Shown here piece after piece: positions 57,241 through 64,000 of a DNA stretch of 64,000 nucleotides. The DNA lies in the NCBI GenBank assembly GCA_029984855.1, contig JARQZL010000117.1, forward strand, positions 44,517 through 108,516, given 5' to 3'. Under the pieces are notes generated by a model. It ran no database searches. It was not told where the DNA came from and was given only the letters and a program-made list of their open reading frames with translations. Origin of the DNA: Archaeoglobales archaeon (GTDB lineage: Archaea; Halobacteriota; Archaeoglobi; Archaeoglobales; Archaeoglobaceae). The translations under genes were made by a program, and so were the position numbers. How positions within the stretch are numbered: position 1 is the first letter of the stretch; each line of letters opens with the position of its first letter.

Positions 57241-57938
57241 AGGCCTGCTGCAATCACAATACAGTTAAGTGCTCCGGTTATGTCCCCATTTATTCCTCCG
57301 AAGACTCTGGTTACGTACGTTCTGTAGACGAGAGTCAAGACCACAGAGAACAGAAAAACCTGAATTCCCGGAAAAAATCGCTGTAGTGGCACAAGGATGG
57401 CGATAGAAATTACAAAACCTGCAAATGCATGTTTTCTGTCCGCAAACTCCATCATCGTCTTTGCGATGCCGTCCCACAGAGGCTTCGATGTACAGAGAAG
57501 GAGGAGCATGGCAAACTTTGCCGAGACCTCCAGAGTGATGAATGCAAGAAAGATTTGAAAAGCTCCCATTCTCTCTGCAGAGAATGCAATTGTTAGTATG
57601 TAAAGGCAAACGAGCGTGCATCCTCCAGCACCGGTCTTTGTGTCTTTTAAAACCTCTTTCTTCCTCACTTTTTCAACAAATACAGCATCACCGAGGTCTG
57701 CAAGTCCGTCAATGTGATTTATTCCTTCAACGGCCAGTATCGCAAGAACGGCAAGAAATCCCGCTCCAATAGATACGAAGAAGCAAGATAACAGACCGAC
57801 CATAACACCAGCAAAGAACCCTGCAAGTGGCAGGATGAATATCTTTCTTCTAAGAGCTTCAAAACTTTCGGCATCTCTTCCTGCCGGAAATGTTGTGAAG
57901 AAGCCTATAGCTCCTGCAAAGCTCTTCACACTCCTCAT
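57219..57938 (-). CDS. cobS: adenosylcobinamide-GDP ribazoletransferase
   Basis: Joins adenosylcobinamide-GDP with alpha-ribazole (or its phosphate) to form the cobamide, 239 residues. It is a polytopic membrane protein with about six hydrophobic segments. The key motif is EGINHIDGLADLGDA (about residues 70-84) with conserved acidic residues; KTGAGGCTLVCLYIL follows. ATG 57938 begins MRSVKSFAGAIGFFTTFP, the expected N-terminus. First gene of a cobS-cobY-pcm run. Confidence 0.94.
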   Translation of the reverse strand: MRSVKSFAGAIGFFTTFPAGRDAESFEALRRKIFILPLAGFFAGVMVGLLSCFFVSIGAGFLAVLAILAVEGINHIDGLADLGDAVFVEKVRKKEVLKDTKTGAGGCTLVCLYILTIAFSAERMGAFQIFLAFITLEVSAKFAMLLLLCTSKPLWDGIAKTMMEFADRKHAFAGFVISIAILVPLQRFFPGIQVFLFSVVLTLVYRTYVTRVFGGINGDITGALNCIVIAAGLCVCPLC

Positions 57939-57973
57939 GCATGGTAACGCATTAATAACTGTTTCCCGAAGAA

Positions 57974-58624
57974 ATGCTAATGCTCAGGCTAATCTTCATC
58001 GAAACGTCACTCGAGAGAGTTCCCGCTTCGATATCGGATCATCCGGCAATTGTAAGAGATGCAAGAAAGAGGAAAAAGAGGCCATTAGAGATGATTCTCG
58101 ACGACTCAAGACATTATCCAGCAATGAAAGATTTGCCGGAGAGAGAAAAGAGGGGGAGACCTGACATCGTCCATACCTGCCTTCTGGCAGCTCTGGATTC
58201 TGAACTGAATCACAAAGGAGGGCTTGAGATATTCATCCATACTCTCAACAATGAAATTATATGGATGAGTGGGGAGACGAGGATTCCAAGGAACTACAAC
58301 AGATTTTTGGGTCTTATGGAAGACCTCTTCAGAAAAAGGGTCATTAAGTCGGACAGAAAGCTCATGGAAGTCGTTAATACCGGCCTTGAGGACATCTTAA
58401 TCCCGCCGGTTGCTCTGATGAAAGAAGGGGGAGGGGATTTCAGGCCGAAAGCAAGAACAGTCTGTATCGGTGCATTCCCTCACGGGGACTTCAGGCAGTC
58501 CACACTGAAAGCCATGGCAAACGCCGAACTTTATTCGGTAGGACAAAGGCACTACACGAGCCTTTACGTTACGTACAAGGTTATTTGCGGGTATGAGGCC
58601 TTATGGATGAATTCGACCTCATAA
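57974..58624 (+). CDS. nep1: rRNA small subunit pseudouridine methyltransferase Nep1
   Basis: SPOUT-class enzyme that methylates N1 of a pseudouridine in 16S rRNA (position 914 in Methanocaldococcus), 216 residues. Supporting phrases: PLEMILDDSRHYPAM, GRPDIVHTCLLAALDSELN, FIHTLNNEIIWM, IPRNYNRFLGLMEDLF and the C-terminal knot region GAFPHGDF. Starts at ATG 57974 or 57980. A TATA-like gcattaata near 57946 is about 25 bases upstream. The end overlaps thiL by 22 bases. Confidence 0.93.
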   Translation: MLMLRLIFIETSLERVPASISDHPAIVRDARKRKKRPLEMILDDSRHYPAMKDLPEREKRGRPDIVHTCLLAALDSELNHKGGLEIFIHTLNNEIIWMSGETRIPRNYNRFLGLMEDLFRKRVIKSDRKLMEVVNTGLEDILIPPVALMKEGGGDFRPKARTVCIGAFPHGDFRQSTLKAMANAELYSVGQRHYTSLYVTYKVICGYEALWMNSTS

Positions 58625-59496
58625 AAATAGCGGGAAGGATATTCTCAACGGATAGAGATGACGTCCTCGCTGGAGCGGGAGATGATGACTGTGCAGTTGT
58701 CAGGATGTCTGAGAAAAACGTTGTTCTCACCGCCGACGTACTGCATGAGAGGACAGACTTTCCAGAAGGTATGAAGCCGGAGGAAATTGGACACACCAGT
58801 CTTGCTGTAAATCTGAGCGATATTGCCGCAATGGGTGCAAAGCCCATGTACTTTCTCCATACCATCACTCTGAGCCGGAAATGGATATATGGCTTCAAAG
58901 ATATGATGACCGGAATAAGAAGGCTTGCAGACAGGTTTGATGTTGTGGTTGTTGGAGGGGATATCGACTTTGGGGATGAACTGAGCATCGCAGGCTTTGC
59001 AGTAGGAATTGCAGAGAGAGCTGTAAGACAGAGTGGTGCAAGACCTGGCGATTTAGTATGTCTCACAGCCCCTCTTGGAAAAGCCCAGCTGACTCTTGAA
59101 CAGCTGATGTCAGGAGTCAGAAGGGAGGAGACAGCGTATCCCGGTTCTCTCTACATGCCCGAACCAAGGGTTAAAGAGGGGATTAAAATTGCCAAGCACG
59201 CAAACGCAATGACAGATGTAAGTGATAGCCTTGCAATATCCCTCCACCTCATAGCAGAAAAAAGTAATGTGGGGATAGAGATCCGGAGAGAACTGGTACC
59301 ACTCGACCACTTAACACCCTACGTTAGCGATGAGAAAGCCCTTGAACTCTTCCTCTATTCTGGAGGAGATTACGAGCTCGTTTACACATCCAAGCAGTGC
59401 AGTCACGGGTTTGTGATAGGAAAGGTTGTTGAGGGCAGTGGGGTTAAAATTGATGGTAAAGAAGTAGAGTTCAGAGGATACGTTCACTCCATATAG
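58603..59496 (+). CDS. thiL: thiamine-monophosphate kinase
   Basis: Phosphorylates thiamine monophosphate to the diphosphate cofactor, 297 residues. The PurM-like fold is shown by AGAGDDDCAVVRM (ATP and magnesium site), LTADVLHERTDFPEGM, VNLSDIAAMGAKPMYFL, VVGGDIDFGDELS and YSGGDYELVYTS. It overlaps the end of nep1, so the two are coupled. It ends immediately next to the convergent stress protein gene. Confidence 0.93.
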   Translation: MDEFDLIKIAGRIFSTDRDDVLAGAGDDDCAVVRMSEKNVVLTADVLHERTDFPEGMKPEEIGHTSLAVNLSDIAAMGAKPMYFLHTITLSRKWIYGFKDMMTGIRRLADRFDVVVVGGDIDFGDELSIAGFAVGIAERAVRQSGARPGDLVCLTAPLGKAQLTLEQLMSGVRREETAYPGSLYMPEPRVKEGIKIAKHANAMTDVSDSLAISLHLIAEKSNVGIEIRRELVPLDHLTPYVSDEKALELFLYSGGDYELVYTSKQCSHGFVIGKVVEGSGVKIDGKEVEFRGYVHSI

Positions 59497-59886
59497 TCAT
59501 TTAACAGAAACAACGGGCTGCTTTGCATTCAGTATAACATACTGGGCAACACTTCCCAGTATGAGCTTTCCTACTGCACTTCTCCTTCTGACGCCCACAG
59601 CTATCATCGATGCATTTATTTCGTCTGCATAGCTGATGATGTCATAGCCCGGCTCGTTCCCCCTTACAAGCAGGTGTGTTTCAATCTCAACACCTTCACT
59701 TCCGGCCATATCTCTTGCCTTCTCGAGTATTTCTTCTCCTCTCGCAACATCTTCCGATTTGGTTCTATCACCGCCAAAAAGGGAGTGAACTGCAATAATC
59801 TTCGTTTTTCTTATCTTTGCTTCCTCTATTGCAAACTCAAGTGCTGCAAAACTGGCGCTGCTGCCATCAAGTCCTACAAGTATCAT
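59497..59886 (-). CDS. universal stress protein (UspA family)
   Basis: A 129-residue Usp domain protein. It begins MILVGLDGSSASFAALEFA with the nucleotide-site aspartate, and ends with the ATP-binding stretch GVRRRSAVGKLILGSVAQYV. These proteins bind ATP or AMP and respond to stress or energy state; the exact role is unknown. The stop touches the stop of thiL on the other strand. Confidence 0.9.
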   Translation of the reverse strand: MILVGLDGSSASFAALEFAIEEAKIRKTKIIAVHSLFGGDRTKSEDVARGEEILEKARDMAGSEGVEIETHLLVRGNEPGYDIISYADEINASMIAVGVRRRSAVGKLILGSVAQYVILNAKQPVVSVK

Positions 59887-59982
59887 AGCCTTTTTAATCC
59901 TCCGATGAATGATAAATTTTTGGGTTTTAAACTGAAAACTGAAAAACTGAAAAGTTAAAAGTTATACCCGCCCAGTAACTTC

Positions 59983-60687
59983 ATGTACTCAAGAGCAAAG
60001 AAACTTGTCGAATTCTTCACATGCGAAGAAGTAGATTTCATGCTGAAGATTGCCAGAGAAGTCAAAAATGCAAAGCTGGAGGAGCCAGTCCTCTATGCAG
60101 GCTCTGGAGGGGATCTGGAGCATGCCGTCATTCTCGGTCAAAGGCTAATCTTTGTAGACTCCCACCTGCCAGAAGTGACTCTTGCTGAGATTAGGAACAG
60201 GATAGAGCGGATAGGGGGCACAATTCTGGATGAGAAGCGGGAAGCTGAGCCTGGAAGTTGTGGAAAACACGTAATAAGATTCGAGTTTGCCGGTGAAATT
60301 GAACTCGTTTACTATGGAGAGGATGCAACAAGAATCGGTCTGGATTTCCTGCCAGAAGAACTGGAAGGTGGCTGCTCGGTTTACTTCGTCAAGGTTCCTC
60401 TGCCAAAGGAGTCTGCTGTTGGCTCTCTGAAATCTCCAGACTCACTTGCAAGAGCTTTACGGCTTATCGTTCCGGGAGGATTTTATCTTGAAAGAGAATG
60501 CCCTCTCTGCAGAGTGCTCAGCCCTGAATTGCTTGGGTTTAAGAAGATAGCATCTGGCTACATTTCAGCTCTTTCAATCAACCACAATGAGAAAGGCAAC
60601 CTCTATAAGAAGTTAAGAGACGTTGAAAACCTGCATGAACTTCTTGAACTCGATTCAGAGCTTTATAATAAGCGGGAGTGGCGGTAG
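59983..60687 (+). CDS. hypothetical protein with Rossmann-like start
   Basis: A 234-residue protein of unknown function. The segment VLYAGSGGDLEHAVILGQRLIFVDSHLP split across residues 36-63 resembles the SAM-binding region of class I methyltransferases (GSGxDxE and an acidic residue after the second strand), but catalytic signatures are not evident. The C-terminal part has CPLCRVLSPELLGF. The final 14 bases overlap the 3' P1 strand of the convergent RNase P RNA. Start ATG 59983 fits a TATA-like aaagttaaaagttata upstream. Confidence 0.65.
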   Translation: MYSRAKKLVEFFTCEEVDFMLKIAREVKNAKLEEPVLYAGSGGDLEHAVILGQRLIFVDSHLPEVTLAEIRNRIERIGGTILDEKREAEPGSCGKHVIRFEFAGEIELVYYGEDATRIGLDFLPEELEGGCSVYFVKVPLPKESAVGSLKSPDSLARALRLIVPGGFYLERECPLCRVLSPELLGFKKIASGYISALSINHNEKGNLYKKLRDVENLHELLELDSELYNKREWR

Positions 60688-60921
60688 TAAGCCCCCTTCT
60701 GTTCCGGCGGCATCAGTCTGAGCCGCAAAGCGTTGCACCAGCGGGGTCGGCACGTTTCATCCGGCTGAAGTGATCTCAGCCTTTCGGCATCATTGCATAC
60801 CCTCCAGCCGGTATCGTTTCTGTGCCGTTGCCATGCCTCTCGGCATAGCCCCTTACGGAGCTCCGCCTTTGAATGGTGGGGGGACTTTCCTCCTTTCGGT
60901 CAGCCGCCCACCGCCTCTCCC
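60674..60921 (-). ncRNA. rnpB: RNase P RNA, archaeal type
   Basis: Catalytic RNA of RNase P, about 248 bases. On the minus strand it has the conserved GAGGAAAGTCC (bases 60882-60892) near the 5' end and ACAGAAGGGGGCTTA (60688-60702) near the 3' end. Helix P1 is formed by GGGAGAGGCGG (60911-60921) with CCGCCACTCCC (60674-60684), one mismatch. A TATA-like ctttttaattt at 60941-60952 lies 25 bases before the inferred 5' end, supporting the boundary. The 3' strand lies inside the last codons of the gene ending at 60687. Confidence 0.9.
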
Positions 60922-60983
60922 TTCATTCTGTGTGTAACAGAAATTAAAAAAGCTTTTGTTACCTCTCCATCAGCTATTTTGAA

Positions 60984-61202
60984 TCAGCCACCTTGATTCT
61001 CTGAAGTCTTGAGAAGCCTGATTCCTGCTTCAGTCAATCTGTATCCTTCTTCACCTTTTTCAATTACGCCCATATACTCAAGAAGCTCTGCAAGCCTTTC
61101 TTCAGGCTCTTTTCCATTACTCTCTCCATCTGCAATTTTTCCAAGTTCCTCAGCAAAAAATTTCACAACTTCATCTCTCGAGTTCATCACTCTACTCATC
61201 AT
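60984..61202 (-). CDS. hypothetical protein, possible winged-helix
   Basis: A 72-residue charged protein: EEVVKFFAEELGKI-like helices, then LAELLEYMGVIEKGEEGYRLTEAGIRLL, which resembles the wing and final strand of an archaeal winged-helix domain. The ATG overlaps the stop of the preceding minus-strand gene (ATGA), so it is probably the last gene of that unit. No family assigned. Confidence 0.5.
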   Translation of the reverse strand: MMSRVMNSRDEVVKFFAEELGKIADGESNGKEPEERLAELLEYMGVIEKGEEGYRLTEAGIRLLKTSENQGG

Positions 61203-61964
61203 CTATCGAGATATTTGGGCAAATACCACAACCAGAGGAGCTCAGTGAGTTCACCAATCAGGAGCCCTTGTTTTATATCCTCTGGAAATTCATTAATTAT
61301 TTCCCGAATTATCTTCTTGAATCCACCTTTTGTTTCTTCAAGCATATCCCAGAATTCTAAACATGCATTCTTAAAATCTTTATACAATTCCACTGGATTT
61401 TCCAAGTTCATCGGAGTGTGATTTTTCAAATCCTCAAAGAGTACATGGTCTTCAAGGGTGAATTTTTCTCCGTAATATTTATTTGAGTTGTCTATTGGGT
61501 CAAATTCAGACCTTCTCTCTAACTCTAAGGATTCCTGCAGGAGTGTAGAAATAGAGGGATTTTAGCAGTTTAATCCATGGTTCTAAAATTTCCTGTTTTA
61601 TCCTTTTAGTATGCTCAACTCTTCGCTCGTAGGGTATGTCCAGTATCACGTTTGTTTTGAGGTATATATCTACTTTATCCCAAATATTCTTATTTTCAGG
61701 TATCACTCTCACTCCTTCTTTTACTTTGTAAAAGCCTTTGGCTCGAGAATAAATAACTCCGTATTTACTCCTTTTGTCATTAGAACAGGAAATCTCCCTA
61801 ATCCAGTTAACTATAGCATCTTCTGACACCACCATGTCTAAAAGCTCTAAGTAAATGGTCCTAGCCAATTTTATGATTTCCTCTCTTTTTATTTCTCCAT
61901 AATGTTCGACAATCTTGTACACAACTATGTGTCCAGCCTTTTCCAAGCTGACATCCACTGACAT
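61199..61964 (-). pseudogene. frameshifted gene of unknown function
   Basis: Two minus-strand frames read as one protein. The first starts at ATG 61964 (MSVDVSLEKAGHIVVYKIVE, a helix-rich start) and stops at 61506 after YFYTPAGILRVREKV. A second frame is open across that stop from about 61555 to 61199 (ESLELERRSEFDPIDNSNK onward, ending WYLPKYLDR) with no good start codon until TTG 61429 or ATG 61411. Together about 250 residues. A single frameshift near 61510-61540, natural, programmed or from sequencing, is the simplest explanation. No family recognised. Confidence 0.5.
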
Positions 61965-62007
61965 GTCAAAATACGATTTGTAAACTTAGGTATAACATCT
62001 TTTTGAC
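61965..62007. promoter_or_regulatory. divergent promoter with inverted repeat at both start codons
   Basis: GTCAAAA (61965-61971) and TTTTGAC (62001-62007) are exact inverted copies lying directly upstream of the minus-strand ATG (61964) and within two bases of the plus-strand ATG (62009). The 29 bases between them are A+T rich and must hold both promoters. A regulator bound to the two half-sites, possibly the ribbon-helix-helix-like protein next door, would shut both genes. Confidence 0.5.
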
Positions 62008-62008
62008 G

Positions 62009-62212
62009 ATGCAAGCGGGAGTAAAAAAGCTAAAGCTGATAGTGATAAGAGTTGATAGAAGACTGTACGACCTTCTAAAGAAAGTTGTAGAGGCAAGAGG
62101 GAAAGATATCTCCAGTTTTGGCCGCAGAGCTATCAAAAAGGAGCTTACAAGGCTGAATTATCTTTCTGATGAGGAGAAAAAGGCGTTAGGACTGAGGGAT
62201 GGCAATGACTAA
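62009..62212 (+). CDS. ribbon-helix-helix-like DNA-binding protein
   Basis: About 67 residues from ATG 62009 (TTG 62003 is in frame). The pattern LKLIVIRVDRRLYDLLKKVVEARGK (split across residues 8-32), then ISSFGRRAIKKELTRLNYL, fits an RHH fold: an N-terminal strand with alternating residues followed by two helices. Such proteins regulate plasmid, viral and antitoxin genes. First gene of a plus-strand run of overlapping small genes. Confidence 0.65.
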   Translation: MQAGVKKLKLIVIRVDRRLYDLLKKVVEARGKDISSFGRRAIKKELTRLNYLSDEEKKALGLRDGND

Positions 62213-62354
62213 CGAAGAGAAGCTGTGGAAGGCTGTTTTTCATGGAAGTCCACTGGCTGCAGCCCTCGCCCTTACAGTGCTGGATAAGATGTATGATGGA
62301 GAAATATCGAGGATTTTAAGACCAGTAGAAGGAAAATTGAGGGTGCAGAGATGA
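62199..62354 (+). CDS. hypothetical small protein
   Basis: Fifty-one residues, MAMTNEEKLWKAVFHGSPLA onward, ending LRVQR. It overlaps the 3' end of the RHH-like gene by 14 bases and the next ATG by four (ATGA). ATG 62205 is an alternative start. The tight overlaps with both neighbours favour a real gene. No family recognised. Confidence 0.55.
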   Translation: MAMTNEEKLWKAVFHGSPLAAALALTVLDKMYDGEISRILRPVEGKLRVQR

Positions 62355-62899
62355 CATCCTCCCAGTATTCAAGGCCCTTTACTCTTATAACGATATATGA
62401 CGAGAGTGAGGAGTATCAGCAGTTAAAAAAGTGGACAAAATGGGTTTCAGGCAGAATTAGGCGAAAAAGCTTGAAGTATCTGGAGAGAGTAAGAATTGTT
62501 TTACAAGCTTTCATGGAAAATGAATTTTTGGAGCAAGCCGATATAGTTAAGAAAACAGGAATTTCAAAGTCAACCGTGAGTAGGATTGTAAAAGAACTTG
62601 AAGAAATTGGTGTTTTAGAGAGAATATCACTTCCCATTGCTCGACTCGACAAATTGAGGAAGTTCAGACATTTAGTTAATCCAAAATTTTTCGATTTTCT
62701 TGATGAATATATCACCAAACTAAGCTGTAATTATCAATCTAACCACGGAAGTTCTCACTCTAACAGTTCTACTGCTAAAAATTTGAGACAAGCACACGTG
62801 CCTAACTCATGGGTTGACAAAATAACTCAGGAAGAGAGATGCTTGGGCAAGAAATGGTTTCTTCAGAATTCACGGATTCCAGCGAAGCTGGACACTTAA
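62351..62899 (+). CDS. winged helix-turn-helix regulator
   Basis: A 182-residue protein with a clear helix-turn-helix: LEQADIVKKTGISKSTVSRI, then VKELEEIGVLERISL as the wing region (about residues 60-100). The N-terminal 45 residues are charged and aromatic. The last 50 residues look low in complexity (serine and asparagine rich) and the frame ends at 62899. The next reading frame is already open from 62826, so the C-terminus may be altered by a frameshift. Likely a plasmid or virus type regulator. Confidence 0.7.
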   Translation: MTSSQYSRPFTLITIYDESEEYQQLKKWTKWVSGRIRRKSLKYLERVRIVLQAFMENEFLEQADIVKKTGISKSTVSRIVKELEEIGVLERISLPIARLDKLRKFRHLVNPKFFDFLDEYITKLSCNYQSNHGSSHSNSSTAKNLRQAHVPNSWVDKITQEERCLGKKWFLQNSRIPAKLDT

Positions 62900-62909
62900 G
62901 AACTATACT

Positions 62910-63683
62910 TTGATTGACGACGAGGAGGACTTATGGCATAATTTAGCCACAACTCTAAATCCAAGAACAATAGAGAACCCAGTAAGAAGAGTAATGATTG
63001 GTCGAGGCGGAAAGACACCATCGTACATTGTTCTTGCACCCTCAGAAACATTCAAAGGAGTCAGCTATCAGCTCCACTTTAAGAAGAAGAAACTGATAAT
63101 CTCCCTTCCAAAAGAATCGTCAATCTGGATTTCTTGGGACGAGTTCAGAGAGGACTTGGAGAAACCCATAGAGCAGGACATCAGGGCAGTGGTGGAGAAG
63201 GCAATCAAAGCCTACAACATGTGGTTCAATCAGCAAGTTCTTGCATACGATGATGGCTGGATAGGAAAGAAGAAAAAGCTCAAGCCAGAGGTTGGCTTCC
63301 AAGACCCAGACGACATCATTCGCAGAGTTTACCAAGTACAAGGTGCTACATATATAGAAGACCTCGGATTCTGGATTGACGCTTCTCTAAAACCCGCACC
63401 TGAAATGGAATTCAAGGATATTGAATCAGCATCTAAGTTTAAAAAGGCAGTGGACACTCTCTCAAGTGGAGAGCTGTATGAGAAAATAGATTTATTGAAC
63501 AATAGACTGGAAAATGTTGAAAAAAGTCTTGAAAATAAGATAGATGTGGAAAAAGCAATTTTTGAGTTCTTGAAGGATTTCACTTCGCAAATCCAGAAAT
63601 TGGTAGAGCTCGTTTCTTTGACAATGTCCCCAGCTAACAATGAAATAAATCCGAGAACAAAAACATTCAGTCTTCTCACATAA
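62910..63683 (+). CDS. hypothetical protein with C-terminal coiled coil
   Basis: A 257-residue protein of unknown family. It starts at a weak TTG (62910) with no ribosome site, but its frame is open back to 62826. The centre has VRRVMIGRGGKTPSYIVLAP and IISLPKESSIWISWDEFR; the C-terminal third (about residues 185-235) is a likely coiled coil (IDLLNNRLENVEKSLENKID). ATG near 62994 is another start. It may belong to the same gene as the upstream HTH regulator if a frameshift is present. Confidence 0.55.
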   Translation: MIDDEEDLWHNLATTLNPRTIENPVRRVMIGRGGKTPSYIVLAPSETFKGVSYQLHFKKKKLIISLPKESSIWISWDEFREDLEKPIEQDIRAVVEKAIKAYNMWFNQQVLAYDDGWIGKKKKLKPEVGFQDPDDIIRRVYQVQGATYIEDLGFWIDASLKPAPEMEFKDIESASKFKKAVDTLSSGELYEKIDLLNNRLENVEKSLENKIDVEKAIFEFLKDFTSQIQKLVELVSLTMSPANNEINPRTKTFSLLT

Positions 63684-64000
63684 ATAACTAAATCCCACTT
63701 CTGTTATTCGCTAAATGTTGTCAATCCCCCAGCAAAACATCTTATCGTAGATTTCCAGAGAGATAGATGTGATTGAAAATCTAAATATTTTGAGTGTTGT
63801 TTCAAACATAATAAATGTTGTCGGATTTTTGGATTTCAGGTATTTACCGACTCTATTTTTAGCAAAAAGGCTTCAAAATACCCATGTGCTCACTTTTGTC
63901 TCACTTTGAAAAACGGGGGGTTTTCTAAAGTGGGACAACAGGGGTATAACACACCACTTCTATTTCTACCCATCAGTAATCAAAATGATGCTAAAAACTA
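63684..64000. other. A+T-rich region without a recognised gene
   Basis: I see no convincing coding sequence, tRNA or other RNA here. Two copies of taaatgttgtc-like sequence (near 63712 and 63811) and scattered T- and A-rich runs occur, some of them TATA-like. The right edge of the window cuts any gene that continues beyond it. Confidence 0.6.

Overview
This window is chromosomal DNA from a euryarchaeon, most likely of the order Archaeoglobales (Archaeoglobus, Ferroglobus or Geoglobus); the genus cannot be fixed from the sequence alone. The archaeal signs are an RNA polymerase B subunit split into B'' and B', Rpo7 next to Spt4, archaeosine enzymes, Kae1 and Bud32, GTP-dependent dephospho-CoA kinase, CobY, Nep1 and an archaeal-type RNase P RNA. 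Reverse gyrase points to growth at high temperature. Many genes have an A+T-rich TATA element about 25 bases before the start codon and little or no leader, so leaderless initiation looks common.

Layout. 1-6.3 kb (minus): rpoH-rpoB2-rpoB1-rpoA1 (A' runs off the left edge) and tRNA-Lys. 6.4-10.7 kb (plus): a membrane protein, ilvD, aspartate kinase and a small frame-broken membrane protein. 10.7-18.6 kb (minus): gltX, UMP kinase, tRNA-Ala, a bacterial-style grpE-dnaK-dnaJ operon and ATP-dependent DNA ligase. 18.7-30.8 kb: trm1 with a THEP1-type NTPase, a geranylgeranyl-reductase-like flavoprotein, a radical SAM protein, tgtA-arcS, a mannose-1-phosphate guanylyltransferase and pheS-pheT. 30.9-35.1 kb (plus): rpoE1-spt4-dpck-rps24e-rps27ae-kae1, then bud32, with a HepT/MntA toxin-antitoxin pair inserted in reverse between kae1 and bud32.

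35.4-43 kb holds a RibBA-like protein whose RibB half looks inactive, a Nif3 protein, and the phosphate system pstSCAB-phoU facing a divergent AbrB-PhoU fusion regulator. 43-48 kb mixes a nicotinamidase-like enzyme, a candidate C/D box sRNA, a duplicated WHy lipoprotein, tRNA-Gln followed by a VapB gene and a truncated VapC, a beta-CASP nuclease and a membrane-anchored phospholipase-D-fold protein. 48-51 kb is a sugar-phosphate locus: PfkB kinase and class I FBP aldolase on one strand, the bifunctional FBP aldolase/phosphatase on the other. 51-60.7 kb carries a KaiC-like ATPase, reverse gyrase, pth2, pcm, cobY-cobS, nep1-thiL and a universal stress protein.

RNase P RNA lies at about 60.7-60.9 kb on the minus strand, with its P1 3' strand inside the end of a convergent gene. 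From 61 kb to the right edge the sequence is accessory: small unrecognised genes, a ribbon-helix-helix-like protein, a winged-helix regulator, one clear frameshift and an operator-like inverted repeat touching two divergent start codons. This resembles the edge of an integrated plasmid or virus, but no integrase or replication gene is visible.

No CRISPR array, rRNA gene or intact insertion sequence was seen. The most interesting items are the DnaK operon beside reverse gyrase, the degenerate RibB domain, the toxin-antitoxin insertion between two KEOPS genes, the candidate C/D sRNA and the 61-64 kb accessory region.
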